Source: Brasenia schreberi
Taxonomy: Eukaryota; Streptophyta; Magnoliopsida; Nymphaeales; Cabombaceae
Reading direction: 5' to 3'
NCBI GenBank assembly: GCA_036023115.1
Contig: JAYKKT010000059.1
Location: 9,497,001 to 9,561,000, forward strand
DNA: 64,000 bases
In this document: in pieces, positions 22,901 to 34,479 of the stretch
Layout: every line of letters starts with the position of its first letter
Position numbering within the stretch: position 1 is the first letter of the stretch
Notes under the pieces: generated by a model
Database searches by the model: none
What the model saw: the letters and a program-made list of their open reading frames with translations, nothing else
What the model was told of the DNA's origin: nothing
Program-made: the position numbers and the translations under genes

Positions 22901-24820
22901 ATTGAAAATGTTGAAGCAAACAAGTTTGCTGTTGAAGATACTAACCAAATGGACCATATTGACATCGAGGATCAAACAATTTCTGAAGCATTGAGGCTTG
23001 AAGGCCATACAATTGCGGATGTTGATGAAGTGAACCACTTCGTGGTTGAAGAGAACAACCACACCGATCCTGTTATCGAGAAGGATAAGAAGGAGACTTT
23101 AATGAGAGAAATGGATGAAAAGATGGGTTCAAAAGTAATCACTGGAGGAAAGTGTAACCAAGAGGATAGTAGTGATATCATTTTAGTAAAAGGATATCAT
23201 GAATATGTTCCACAAAATCGAGAATGCAAGGAACGTATGGAAATGATTGATCGTGACCAGAATTCCGGCCAAAAGCTTACCTTTGACAATGCCGAAGAGA
23301 CTTTGAAGCAAACTGCTCAAGGTCAAGTTAGTCTTGAAGCATCAGGGCTTGATCATGCAATTGAAACTAACAACCAAGTGAAGGAGTTTACTGCTGAAGC
23401 TGAAGAGCATGGTGATATAGCTCCCAGTGTAACTGAGGATAAGAATGTGTCTGCAAGGAGCACTTCAGTGAATCTCATGCCTGAAGATGCTACAGATATC
23501 CCTGAGGAGAGAAATGATGAATCATACAATCAATATGTAGACGGGTGCATGGACATAATCGAGATCCATCCCCCAGAAAGTGTTGGCGATGACAGTTGCA
23601 AAAAAGCAGTGCAGCTAGATGGAACCATCATAGATACTGCAATTGTAGATGAGGAAGCAGCTGCTGATTTGTCAGACGACACTCAGAATATTGGTACAAG
23701 CATTGATCGGCAATATGAAGGAATGGCTGAACTGCAGCAGTTCTATCCGGTGAAGGATGATGATGGCAGAGAGAGAGGCATGTTTGGTGCAGCATATCAA
23801 GGTGAATACAGATTTTCTAGTGATTAGATACAAAAAAATCTTTTGATTTTCTAAGTATTTCGTTTTACAGACAACATGAGAAACTAAATAAATTGGATCT
23901 TGTTCCTTCCTGTTAACTATTTGAGTCAATCCTTTCCCTTCAGCAGGATTTACATGCTCGTTCATTTTGCAGATTTTGACCCGGAAGTCAAAGGCAAAAG
24001 AGACCCGTTTGACATGGAAGCCATAGATCACGCACACTCAGAAGACGAAGAGATCAAACCGGCTGATAGCGAAGAAAATGAGGATTCTGATCAATGCATC
24101 GTCCTGTCCGAATTATCTGAGGAATTGGATGCTGTCCCCGTTGAATTAAGAACAAATTCAACTGAGACACGTAGCGAAATCGACGAGAACAAAGGTCCGG
24201 TCGAAATGGAATCCACGGATCATGCACGCCCAAAAGAAGTCGATATCGAGCCGGCAGAGAGCGAAGAAAATGAGGTTTCTGATCAATGCATCACCGTGTC
24301 CGAATTATTTGAGGACTTAGATGCCGTACTGACTGCATCAAGCACAAATTCGACCGAAACACACTGCCAGATCGACGAGATCTGCAATCTGATGATGGTA
24401 TCCTTACAGATCAAGTCACCGGTGCGGGTTGACTCACCGGATCTAGCTGAAGACGCTTCTTCTCCGATGAGATCAACGGTGGAAAAGACTACAGAAGTCG
24501 TCGAGAACCTAGCTCAGGATCCAGCAGCCACCGAACGGGATACTACAGGTTGTAAAGGATCGTCAGCCGGTAAGCCAGCTTCGGCGTCTGTTCCGGTGAC
24601 GGAGAAGACGGAGGCCGGTGCGGAAACCGCTGTTACGCCAGCCAGATGGAAGAGAGAAGAAGGGAAGGAGAACGCGCTGTGTTACACGATGGGGACGAAG
24701 AGTCGAGTGAAAGGGAAGGAAGCGACGACGACGCAGGGGAAGGGTGCAAGGCGCGCCCTGCAAGCCATCTCCACGATCAATAGCGACGCTTTGCACGAGC
24801 GTCGCGATTTCTTCTTGTAG
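16935..24820 (+). CDS. large SAP-like, acidic repeat-rich nuclear protein, nine exons
   Basis: Exons inferred from splice sites and frame: 16935-17051, 17158-19591, 19722-20009, 20132-20398, 20524-20619, 20728-21015, 21126-21215, 21384-23801, 23973-24820. They sum to 6846 nt, an exact 2281 codons plus stop. Intron 1 is phase 0 and the other seven are all phase 1. Residues 1-39 form a SAP/LisH-like helix pair (SLKRRDLQDLCKKHNLPANV). I recall similar N-termini in uncharacterised Arabidopsis proteins of the At3g03130/At5g17160 type. Residues about 65-420 hold four repeats with KKV(K/T)F and RTRRKS motifs. Basic KR clusters suggest nuclear location. The centre and C-terminal half are very acidic, with further internal repeats. 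The C-terminus has KEN (2231-2233), an RRAL box and a basic stretch. No enzyme domain or membrane segment is seen. The function is unknown. Confidence 0.85.
17248..18290 (+). repeat. four coding repeats with RVxF-like motif
   Basis: Units start with KKVKF (residue 70), KKVTF (143), KKVTF (235) and KKVTF (326), so spacing is 73-92 residues. Each continues EQEK.EK, then a basic RTRRK(S/P/C)L block, a QKFS motif and, in most, EMEV..NPATFRRRTRS. The DNA copies are similar enough to indicate fairly recent tandem duplication. Confidence 0.85.
19420..20398 (+). repeat. exon-level duplication (end of exon 2, exon 3, exon 4)
   Basis: The end of exon 2 and all of exon 3 share NQSDCAF.NPT.N and DHEL/DPELI.....EG.CV; exon 3 and exon 4 share ETDV.A.PHL..NCDE and LEVVA..EFP. 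The flanking introns are alike too (CACATCCTnACTGGAA before each acceptor, TTATTAAGTAGAT inside). All are phase 1, so copies could be added without a frame change. Confidence 0.85.
22160..23400 (+). repeat. three coding repeats in exon 8
   Basis: The motif (G/E)Y(V/I)(S/P)(L/Q)...EC......D.DQ(N/S)(S/A) recurs at residues about 1511, 1648 and 1800. Each is followed by TSSEASG/TNPETSG/VSLEASG and a DHAIE-like segment. The period is 137-152 residues. Confidence 0.75.
24002..24380 (+). repeat. two coding repeats in exon 9
   Basis: A 63-residue unit occurs twice in tandem. Both contain DHA, A(D/E)SEENE, SDQCI and LSEL/VSELFE with LDAV, then NSTET(R/H). The region is strongly acidic. Confidence 0.85.
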
Positions 24821-25900
24821 TCTTGTCACTTTGCTTTTTAGTTCGTTCGAGTTGCCAGGTAGCTCGATCTCCGAGCATTATCTTGTTTTGTAGAGTAACT
24901 GCTACCATGATTCTGAATCCAACGGTTTGGAAACAGCTAGCGGTAGTTGCTCCCATTTGTTTGTTTCTACAGAAAGATTGTGTGAAAAATTGGCTTATAA
25001 TGTATTCTCGGTTTGGAAATTCTCCTTGTCTTGTTCAACATATTGGCTTATAATGTATTCTCGGTGAGGATCAATAGCTCTTCCTTTTTATATACAAGAA
25101 AGAGATTGTTGGTTTTCTGTGTGATCCATATGGACGACAGTACTGTGACTGGAAATTCTCCTTGGCTTGTTCAACATATTGTTATAAAGATGTGAAAGAA
25201 GTTTTGCCATGTTATCCTCACAACATCATTGTCACATCAATTTTGTTGCGTAAGTATTCTGCATCAGTCACGTGAGGTTTCATCCTAACGACTAGTGATG
25301 AATTTTTAAATTTAAGTTCTTTAATTGATAAAAAATGATACATAAAATATCAAAATGAATTATCGGCAATTTACCAAATAATGATATAAAATTTTCTCTA
25401 AAAAATAAGAGAGCGGCAATTTTCTCGGCATTCAAGCAGAAAGGATTAGAGAAAAGCTATCACTGATACCACAAAATTTATTCTTGATTACTTAAAACAT
25501 ACACAGGCATGGGATTCTAAACCCGCCTTTACTGTAAATATTTAGATAATCACAAAACCTCTAGACTGTTAAAATGTTGGTGTTGATGCCGATCAAGCCG
25601 AACTGCCAAACAAACATCTTCAGGAAGAACAGTGATTCTTACAAGGCACATGAACCTATTTCCTTTGGACCTGCTATCACCATAAAAACCAAGAGACTCA
25701 AAATGTCATCTACAGCTCAAGTTTCTCTGAAGGATGGGACACTTAAATATGGAAGTCAAGTTGATCAAAGCCTTTCTCCAAGATTATGTTGGCTAGGCTG
25801 CATAGATCCCTAGACGTTTTCTCATCTATCTTGATCATACTGGCGGTTAAATTAAAAGAACAAGATGTGGATTTCCACCAAATATAATTGACTTTGTGAA
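24821..25900. other. 3' flank of the large gene with local duplication
   Basis: No coding region is recognised. GGCTTATAATGTATTCTCGG occurs near 24991 and 25046, and GGAAATTCTCCTTG followed by CTTGTTCAACATATTG occurs near 25015 and 25150. These are short overlapping direct duplications, probably in or just after the 3' UTR. No canonical AATAAA was seen close to the stop codon. Confidence 0.6.
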
Positions 25901-26555
25901 TCATACACAAAACATTGGAGCAATAAAGAATGAATTGAAAGCAGTCAGAAGCACCAATGATGAATCAAACAAAAGGACTTGGACATCAATCCAATCTATC
26001 CAGTTATCATCACAATTCAACCCACAAAATTCCAGCACAGGCCCTGTAGATTTTGGTGTAGAGGGATTGATTTTCACCCATGAAATTGAGAAGACCCAAG
26101 CGAGAAGAATATGCCAAATGACCACAACGGTTGGGACCCGGTTCTGCTTTCCTGTCAAGCCTTTGAGGAAAGGATACAAGTGAACAATGACCAAGAAGGC
26201 AAACAGGACCCTGGGGAAGAGGGAACCCCAAGAGTCATAGCCATTGTTGATTGCACTAGATAAACCAGACACGATCCCAATTATGTTAATGATCAGCAAT
26301 GTCAATGGCGGAATCAGCAATGATGTCCATTTGAACACATAAAGCTTTGAGAACTCTCCACCATCTCCTTTCATCGATGCCACCGCACAGGAGGTGGTGT
26401 CAATTCCAAGAAAGGCTGTCAGGGCCTTGGAAGAGAGCAAAGAAGTGGGATGAAACACCACCAACTACCCAGAACTGCTGGCTTTTCCACCAGTCAGCAA
26501 GCGCTACCCCACTCCACTTCATCTCAAGCAGGCCAGTAGCTATGATGGGTGGGGT
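25901..26555 (-). pseudogene. cellulose synthase (CesA) C-terminal exon, broken
   Basis: The minus strand encodes the C-terminal membrane region of a Ces[79 protein letters not shown] and the terminal CGLNCD. CesA proteins polymerise UDP-glucose to cellulose at the plasma membrane, and this part supplies the last transmembrane helices. A frameshift near 26420-26430 separates FALFQG from [10 protein letters not shown]. The expected stop after CGLNCD is missing, and the frame runs on about 32 residues to 25901. The preceding exon lies at 32833-33226, on the far side of copia B. The N-terminal catalytic exons are absent. Confidence 0.9.
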
Positions 26556-26574
26556 ATTCCCCACCTTGTCTTAA

Positions 26575-26996
26575 TGTAGATCTAAGGAAATAATAGCCAT
26601 TCTCGACAATTCCAGTACAAAAATGGTTGGACCAGCCATCCAACCGTTACATGTGGATAGATCGAAGGAAAGAAGGTTGTAATGGCCATCACTGCACGGA
26701 TAAGGGCTCTAGAAAAGGAAAGCCCACTAGAGAATATGAGAGGTCATGGAGCAGGCACTGCTCTATAAATAGAGAGTAATGTTGAGATCATACAGACATT
26801 GAATACGAAATGAAATACCTCTCAAACAAATCCTAGTGTAAGGAAACCTTGAAACACAAGATCACACGCACCTATTCATTAGAAACAAACGATCCGTTGA
26901 TGCGTACTTGACCGAGGCTTCATCAAGCCGAGCTAGTGTAGAGAGAGTCGACCGGAATCACCGAGGACACTGGAGAATTGATCAGAATCACCATCA
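26575..26996 (+). repeat. 5' LTR of copia B
   Basis: Begins TGTAGATCTAAGG and ends CCATCA. It aligns along its length with 32331-32720: ATCCAACCGTTA, AAGAAGGTTGTAAT, GAGA.ATGGAGCA, CCTTGAAACACAA, CGATC.GTTG.TGCGTAC. A TATA-like CTCTATAAATAG is at about 26760. The two LTRs are well diverged, so the insertion is old. Confidence 0.8.
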
Positions 26997-26998
26997 AT

Positions 26999-27010
26999 TG
27001 GTATCACGGC
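26999..27010 (+). other. primer-binding site of copia B
   Basis: TGGTATCACGGC matches 10 of 12 positions of the initiator-Met tRNA complement TGGTATCAGAGC, two bases after the LTR. Confidence 0.75.
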
Positions 27011-27109
27011 CTCGTTTGTCCTTGCAAAAAAAATACGCATTAGAAATAAAAAAAGGAGGAAAACATAGAAAGAAGACTCCCTATTGGAGGTCTCAGCAAA
27101 AGGCGACAA

Positions 27110-27400
27110 CAACCGGCTCAAGTCGTGACAAGGCAGAGGCGACAACAACCAGCCTAAGTCGAGAAAGGGAGGCGACAACAACCAACCCAAGTCGAGACAA
27201 GATAGAAGGCAGCAACAACCAACCCAAGTTGAGACAGAACAACGACGACAACAACTAGCCCGAGTCAAGGTAGGACAACGACAACAACAATCAGCCCAAG
27301 TCGAGATAAAGTAGAAGGCGACAACAACCAACCCAAGTCGAGATATGGTAGAGACAGCAACAACCAACCCAAGTCGAGACAGGGCAGAAGGCGGCAAGAG
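27110..27400. repeat. minisatellite in the copia B leader
   Basis: About nine imperfect copies of a unit of 30-36 bp built on GACAACAACCAACCCAAGTCGAGA. It lies between the primer-binding site and gag. Open frames across it on either strand are artefacts of the repeat. From 27400 to 28290 the leader continues without a recognised gene. Confidence 0.8.
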
Positions 27401-28289
27401 CCAAAAGAGAAAGGCCAAGAAAAGAAGGCCGACGGATGGCCATAAAAGGCTGCAGGAAAGCCACCGGCACAACCTCAGCCAGAAGGCCAAAGGGCGGCCA
27501 TAGGAAAACCAGCGATAGAACCTTAACAAGAAGGCTAGAGGATGACCGTAGGAAAGCTACTAACAAAACCCCAACCAGAAGGCCAGCGGTTAGCTGAAGG
27601 CAAGCAGTGGAGGAGAGGTGGTTGGCTGCCCTCCCCTCCTTTTTCCCCCTTCTCTCTCTCCTCTGCTTTTTAAACAAACTCGAAAACCACTCGACGATTT
27701 CAGAAAATCGCGTGTGAAAACCAACAATTTCCAAGAAACTGCCTCAAGCAGTGGACTGAAAAGTCCATTATGCCCAACCGATTTTGTGAAATTTTAAAAC
27801 TGTCATTGGATAAAATTACCAAAATATCCAAATATTTTCAGATAAAAGATTGTTTTACCCTAATTCGGGGGAAAAGTCTATTTTTCCCTCTGACAATTTA
27901 TGAAAATTATGAAAAACTAGAAGATTGAATTACTTTTATACTCTTATTGGTTAAACATATTACAATACTACCATTGTATCAAAAGACGGATCTATCCCTA
28001 TCTTTTGTGGAAATTACAGATTCAGATTGACAGTCAAAATTGTGCATTTACCTCCAATTAGTGACAAATTTCCAGAAATACCAAACACCAATTTTACTGT
28101 TCTATCCTTGGTCTTTTTGAAAAATTATAAAATCGGACAAACAAATAAAATTACCATTTTATCCCTTGTGTTTTGAGAAATTAACAAAGGTAGGATTTTT
28201 TTGAGAAAAATTACAGATTTATCCCAACTTGTTTTTATATTATAAATGAGTTATTTTCAACTCATTATTTAGATATTGTGCATCATGCT

Positions 28290-29100
28290 AAATAGAGTTA
28301 TACTATTTGTGGTTTGTTGCTTGGTGAATATTTTCTTTATAGACAGTCTATTTGTTAAAATTGTCAAACACATAAAAATGAACTCAAGAATATGTGTGTT
28401 GAAACTAGCAAAAACAAAAAAACTAAACGATCTAAACTTTCAAATATGAAAGAGAAGAATACCGCTCGCTCTAACACTTGAAGGAAAAATAGTGTGTCCG
28501 CCACCATGAGACGCAACAAATAGAAATGTATAAGACATTTCTTAAATATGACACAGTAGCTAGAATCGTCATGTTATCGTATATAGTGGATGACCTGATT
28601 AATTTCTTTAAGGAATTCGAGACCGCGAAAGAGTTATTCGACTCAATACCAATTAAATATGATACAACTGTCATGTTATATGTTCAATTGTTACTACAAA
28701 AATATAACTCATTCAAAATGAATGATAAGGATAATATAGTAGAACATGTAAACCACATGATGATAATGACAATAGACCTAGCTGTGGCAAAATTAGTCAT
28801 CTCAAAATCGATGCAGATATCCACCATATTGAACAGTTTCCTTTATCATGGAACATAGTCACCACTGCCCTTAGACTAGGACCCGAAATTAATCTTTCTG
28901 AATTACCCCTGAAACTAGAAATTAAGTAAGAACATATGAGTAAAAATAGAAAAGAAAAATTACTAGTAGCTTAAGATGAGATAAGGTATAACTCCAAATT
29001 CAATCTTTTAAGAAAATATATGAAACTGCTTCTTTTAGTTATGGAAAGCTGAGACACTATAAGAGAGATTACCGCAACAAGAAGAGTAGAGGAAACAACC
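28290..29100 (+). pseudogene. copia gag, element B
   Basis: The open stretch 28526-28858 has ETAKELFDSI, NSFKMNDKDNIVEHVNHM and a run to FLYHGT, typical of UBN2-type copia gag. After a stop at 28857 the frame continues with decayed text ending in a zinc-knuckle remnant (CFSYGKLRHYKRDY) at about 29030-29080. It cannot make a full gag. Confidence 0.8.
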
Positions 29101-29114
29101 CACAATGTGGACAA

Positions 29115-32080
29115 TTGGAGAAGCAAGACATAGTTTGTGTGATATCAGAATGTCTTTACATGGACCGCCCAATGACTGATTGGTGGATTGATTTAGGAGT
29201 GACCAGACACATCTTTAATAGCAAGGAAGGGGCAATGGATCTAAAAGAATACAAACCAAGAGAACGTCGGGTGTACATAGGAAATAATACTTTCTTAGAT
29301 GTTCTGGGTATTGGGTCATTTAGAATTTTTGTAGAAGGCATACCAGTTATATTAACTGATGTACTGATTATGCCATCTATAAGACACAATCTGGTTTCGG
29401 TCCCTGCCTTAGTAAAGAAAGGTTTTGAGGTTAGGTTTGTTTCTAGTAAGGTGATTGTGGGAAAACATGGGAGAGTATTTTTTTTGGAAAATTTGATGTA
29501 GAACATGAACTGTTCAAATTGAGAATAAATGAAAATGAGAGTTCTTCTACTTACATTAATTGTGCCTTTAATGTAGATGTAAATGTATGGCATAAACACA
29601 TTGGGCATATAAGTCTGAAAAGTTGAGAAAATTATCAAACTTTAACTTACTACTAAGATTTAAGGAAAATGCTTTCAACAAGTGTAAAGCTTATATACAA
29701 GAAAAAATGACAAGAAAAGTTTTTTTCAAAGAGACAAAAAGGTCAACAACCCTGTTGGAGGTCATTCACACTAATTTATGTGGACCTTTTAGAGTAAGGT
29801 CATATCAAAAAAAGGTTTATTTTATAACTTTTATCTATTATTACTCGAAATATACGTATATATATCTCCTAGTATATAAATCTGAGGCACTTGAAGCTTT
29901 TAAAGAATATAAGTAGGAAGCTGAAAATCAACTGGGATATTCAATCAAAGTCTTAAGATCATATAGAGGTAGTGAATATACCTCTAGAAAATTTTTGGAA
30001 TTATGTAAAGACTTTGGTATTTCAAAGCAAAACATAATGCCCAAGATACTTCAACAAAATGGTGTAGCTGAAAGATATGGCATGACTTTACTAAATATGA
30101 TAAGGTTAATGTTAATTGATGCCTCTCTACGAAGGATATTTTGGAGAGAAGTAGTAGGTACAACAATATACATACTCAATAGAGTACCGTGTAAGGCTGT
30201 ATTCACTACACCATATGAGATGTGGTTTGGAAGAAAACCCAACCTAGGTCATCTCAGAAGGTAGGGATCTATTGCTCATATAAAGATTCTTAATCATTCT
30301 AGAGATAATCTAGATAGTAGGTCATTGAGATGTATATTCATCGGATATCATAAAGGCTCAAAGGGATATCAGTTTCATCATAAGGACCACGAACTCATAA
30401 AGAACAGAGATGTTGAATTCTTAGAAGATACTAAGAATGACATCTTGAAAAATAATGATAAGTATGCAAATGATATAGTAGACCTAGATCAATTATCATT
30501 TGAACCCATAGAAGACCATCCTCAAACAACCGAAACTTTAAGTGGACATAAAAAGCCTAGGGTCATATTGTCCTATTTAAAGGATTATCACACTTATCTT
30601 ACAGAAAAAGTGTATAATTCAGTAAATTTAGATGAGTTGACTGATAACTTGACTTATCAACAAGGTATAAACTCATTAGAAGCAAGAGTCTAGGGAAAAG
30701 CCATGGATGAGGAAATTGAATTCATTGAGAAAAATAAAGTCTGAGAACTGATTGATTTGCGAAAAGAAAGGAAAGTCATAGGCTGTAAATGAGTTTTGAA
30801 AAAGAAATATATGGTCGATGGTTCAATCAAAAAGTTTAAAGTGAGGTTGGTTATAAAGGGTTTCTCGTAAAAGGAGGAGATAAATTATGTTGAAACATAT
30901 TTCCTTATTGTAAAATTTGCATCTATAGGGATAATCCTGACAATATGTGCATATTATGATTTGGACTTAAATCAGTTAGATATAAAGACAACTTTTAAAA
31001 TGGGGATTTAGATGAAATCATATATGCAACATCCTGAAGAATATACAATTGAAGGGCAAGAAGATAAAATATATAGGTTGAAAAAATCCCTGTTTGGCAT
31101 GAAACAATCACCTCACCAATGGTATTTGACTTTTCAAAATACCATTATTGAACTTGATTTTGTGGCTAATGAGCTTGATCACTATATATATGTCTAGAAC
31201 AGTGGGAGCCACTTTGTCATCTTATCGTTGTATGTAGATGACATATTATTGATTGGGAATGACAATGAGATGATTGTCAAAACCAAGTCATGGTTAAACT
31301 CAAGGTTTGAAATGAAGGATATGGGGGAAGCGTCCTATATCCTGGGTATAAAGATTTCTCGAGACAGAGAATCTAAACTCTTATGCCTAAGTTAGGAGAG
31401 ATCTATTGACTATATCCTCAATAAGTTCAAAATGGGTGAATGCAAGTCTGCTATAACACTCGTTGGAAAATGGGTCAAATTGAGTAAAATTGATTGTCTC
31501 GGTGAAAGAGACGATAATCTTAATGTTCCTCATGCATGAACTGTGGGTAGCTTGATGTATGCTATGTTGTGTAGAAGACTTGATATCAGCTTCGTTGTTG
31601 GTCTTCAGACTAGATATCAAAGTAATCATAGATGACAACATTGAATAGTTGTAAAAAGGATTTTAAGATATCTGCAATGAACAAAAAACTTGAAATTGTG
31701 TTTTCAAGCAGATGAATTGAAAGTGGTAGGATACTCAGATGTTGACTTTACTGGGAGCAAAGATGACAATAAATCAACCTCGTAACAAATATTTTTATTT
31801 GAAACTGGTGTTGTTTCTTAGGCATGTAAGAAATAGAGTTGTGTAGCATTGCATACAAAAGAAGCTGAGTATGTGGCTTGTTGTATGACTACAATAAGTG
31901 TCGTTTGGATAAGCTGCTTCATACGAGATTTGAAGTAAGAGATAACCGACAAGCTAGTTGTCATTTACTGTGATAACAACACAATAATTTCTCTTATCAA
32001 GAGTGGAGCTGACAGCTCCAAGAGCAAACATATAATGGTTAAATACCACTATATTCATGATATGATTATGAGAAAAAAAT
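29115..32080 (+). pseudogene. copia pol, element B
   Basis: Protease is 29115-29501, with WWIDLGVTRHI where the family has D-S-G-A-T, so the catalytic context is mutated. Integrase runs about 29620-30270 (VIHTNLCGPFRV, QQNGVAERYGMTLLNM), with stops and a frame change near 29910. The integrase end and linker follow at 30325-30693. RT spans about 30700-31640, with YRLKKSLFGMKQSP and the YVDD active site intact at 31231-31242 in LYVDDILLIGND. RNase H follows to about 32080 with frameshifts. Stops are scattered throughout. Confidence 0.85.
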
Positions 32081-32330
32081 ATCCATCTCATACATGCCAA
32101 CTCATGATATGTTGGCAGACCTCTTGACTAAAGACATAATAAAGGATCTTTTCTCAAAACATTTTGCGAATAATGGTTTGAGATTTGTTTTATTGTTATT
32201 TAAGTAAAAAACCAGACAATGGGTAGTGATTGCAATAGTAATCATGAAATGACATTACTAGGAAAACCCCACAAAAGTGTGAGGAAAACCAATATGTCAG
32301 TTCACTTGCCTCAAATGGCTAAATGGGAGA

Positions 32331-32720
32331 TATAAGAAAATAGTTGTATAGAAACGGATGGACCGGCTATCCAACCGTTATCTGTAGATATATTGTAGGA
32401 AAGAAGGTTGTAATAGTCATGACTAGCAGAAACCGTCAGATGGTTACGGTGCTTATCCGTAACCAACCAGATAAGGGCTATAAAAAAGAAAAGCCTAGTA
32501 GAGAATCCGAGAGATCATGGAGCAAGCATTTCTCTCTATTTTGATCTTAAATACCTCTCACGCAAATCCTACTGTGTGAAAACCTTGAAACACAACATCA
32601 CAATACCTGTTTATTGGAAACAGACGATCTGTTGTTGCGTACCTCACCGATCGACTAGAGGACATCGGAGAGTCAATCGAAATTGCCGAGAACTCAAATA
32701 ATCGACCAGAATTGCCATCA
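32331..32720 (+). repeat. 3' LTR of copia B
   Basis: It follows the purine tract directly but begins TATAAG rather than TGTAAG, a mutated terminus. It ends CCATCA like the 5' LTR. It contains a small palindrome, GGTTACGGTGCTTATCCGTAACC, which is absent from the 5' copy. Confidence 0.8.
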
Positions 32721-32792
32721 AATCTGCCATTGTTCACAAATATGCGAGTCACACGAAGGGTCTACGCATGCATACATGTGTGTGTCCATGCA

Positions 32793-33226
32793 GAGAGAGA
32801 GAGAGAGAGGTAACAGGTACCCTGAAGGATGATGAACTTCTCAGTGATAAAGGCAAATTAGTGAGAGGGCAAATTGCTGGTAATGTGTAGTGTTATGAGA
32901 GGCAATGATGTCCATGGATAGACAACATGGCCGATATAGGAAGGCCTCTCCATCCATTTCAAGCCACCCCCATAGCCATACGAGATGGGACAATCCTTGC
33001 TTAGGAAGATCTCCACATAGGCCATTGCCATTAACAAAACTTGGTGAAGACGATCGTAGAGGTTGATGAACGCGGGTCCCTTGAACGTTGGCCTTCTAGG
33101 AATACAGTAAATAGAGCACCAACCATGGCAACACATCTTAAAAACAGGTACTATACCCTCCAATGTACATCCCAATCTGCATTTCATGGAAACACGACTA
33201 ACATACATCTAACTTTTAGTCCATAA
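32793..33226 (-). pseudogene. cellulose synthase (CesA) exon, upstream of copia B
   Basis: The minus strand gives [18 protein letters not shown], then [32 protein letters not shown] and YPWTSLPL, then decayed text ending in a KFIIL-like motif at about 32833. This matches the CesA segment with MCCRGWRS-like text and the QVLRWAL region just before the last transmembrane cluster. A GGTACC donor-like site follows at 32822-32833, then an AG microsatellite at 32793-32812. It is the exon that should precede 25901-26555. Nothing of the catalytic D,D,D,QxxRW region was found upstream (33227-33839). Confidence 0.85.
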
Positions 33227-33839
33227 TTTTAGGAACCTATGTCTTGTGATAGGGGCAGAGACACATAATGCGTGTGGTTCACTCTAAACCCATATCTAGA
33301 TCCATATGGAATCAACTTGTTTTTCAGAATTTCTTTATTTGGATAGCGATATGGTTTGGATCAACAACATCCAGATTTTTACACTAGATTAAGATTTTCC
33401 TTTCCCGTTATGAAGTTTTTAAAAGAGCTGAGCAAGTGGTATGTCTGTTGGCACATGATTGTGATCTCGCCAATGCAGGAATATTGCTTGGTTCACCATG
33501 TTAGACATCAGCTGAAACCAAGACAGGTGACATCAGACCCAAAACTGGGTACCACCTTGTTTGGTTCCGGTTCCACCTGTTATGGAACCAGAACTGATGG
33601 TGCCAAACCATTTGCTTAATATATATTTTTAAATTTTTTTGTCAAAACTTTTAGTAGCTTTTTTCGGTTCCATTCATTTAAGCCTCAAACTCAATCAAGG
33701 TGAAAATCAAATTTTGATCATGGCACAAAGCGAACAATAAGGATATGTTATATCAGGTTGTTTGTGGCTCCAAATTATATCTGCATGACACTGTTAATAC
33801 TTTATCAACTTCAAAATACTTGGGCTCTATGGAAGAAGG
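33227..33839. other. no gene recognised
   Basis: Flank between the CesA exon and an LTR. The open frame at 33356-33619 has no recognised domain. Confidence 0.4.
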
Positions 33840-34479
33840 TGTTAGAATTAATGTTAATTAATGATGGTTGAGCCACTTAAGCCCATGTGCATTAATTACA
33901 TTTAGTTCATGTTAAGTATTTCTAAATGTTTATTTGATATATCTTTGATAAATGTGAAAGCCTTAAAGTATGAAAGTCACATGTGAGTGAGAAACTTGTG
34001 CATGAGAAGACCAGGAGATAAAGTTTAGTCCCATATTGATGAACGGATGAATCCCATATAACTTTTTATATAGATGTTAGCTTGTGAACCTTAATTCAAA
34101 GAGCTTGGAGAGGATATAGATGACCACACATGTGTGTTGGGTTGGGTTCGGGTCGAGTTCGAAAATTATCTTCGGTCTATCTTTTTGTACAAAAAGGTTT
34201 GATCTAACAGTCAAATGAATCATTCCCTGAAAAGATGTGGTTAGGGGGTCGTTTGGATATGATCTATTATTTTATTTATAAAGCCAGATTAGGGCTCCCT
34301 AATTAGGCAGTTACTCCTCGTGCACTCTCTCTTCTATTTTCTCTCTCTTTCCTGCATTTTCTTTTGTTGTGGATGCTCCTGCTATTCGATCGGCTAGGTG
34401 ATTGAAGTGTGGTTGAAAGGGGTTTGAGTTTAGGTATGTGCTCCCATCACGGTGATCGTTTTATTCTAAGAGAAAAACA
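33840..34479 (+). repeat. LTR F1, 640 bp
   Basis: It begins TGTTAGAATTAATG and ends GAGAAAAACA, and is followed at once by TTGGTACCAGTGCG, a possible degenerate primer-binding site. A CTTTTTATATAG box is near 34059. Pieces of the same LTR occur inverted at 50256-50706. No coding domain of a retrotransposon was recognised downstream (34480-35050). Confidence 0.7.

Larger units (their letters stand above)
26575..32720 (+). mobile_element. Ty1/copia element B, complete structure, decayed
   Basis: 5' LTR 26575-26996, primer-binding site from 26999, a leader with a minisatellite, gag, protease, integrase, RT and RNase H in copia order, a purine tract AAATGGGAGA and 3' LTR 32331-32720. Element A is the same family. 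It lies between two exons of a reverse-strand CesA pseudogene, most likely in what was an intron. I could not find a matching 5-bp target duplication, so the exact ends are approximate. Confidence 0.85.

Noticed and set aside
26908..27734. Long frames on both strands around 27 kb
   Set aside because: They are products of the minisatellite in the copia B leader; no domain.
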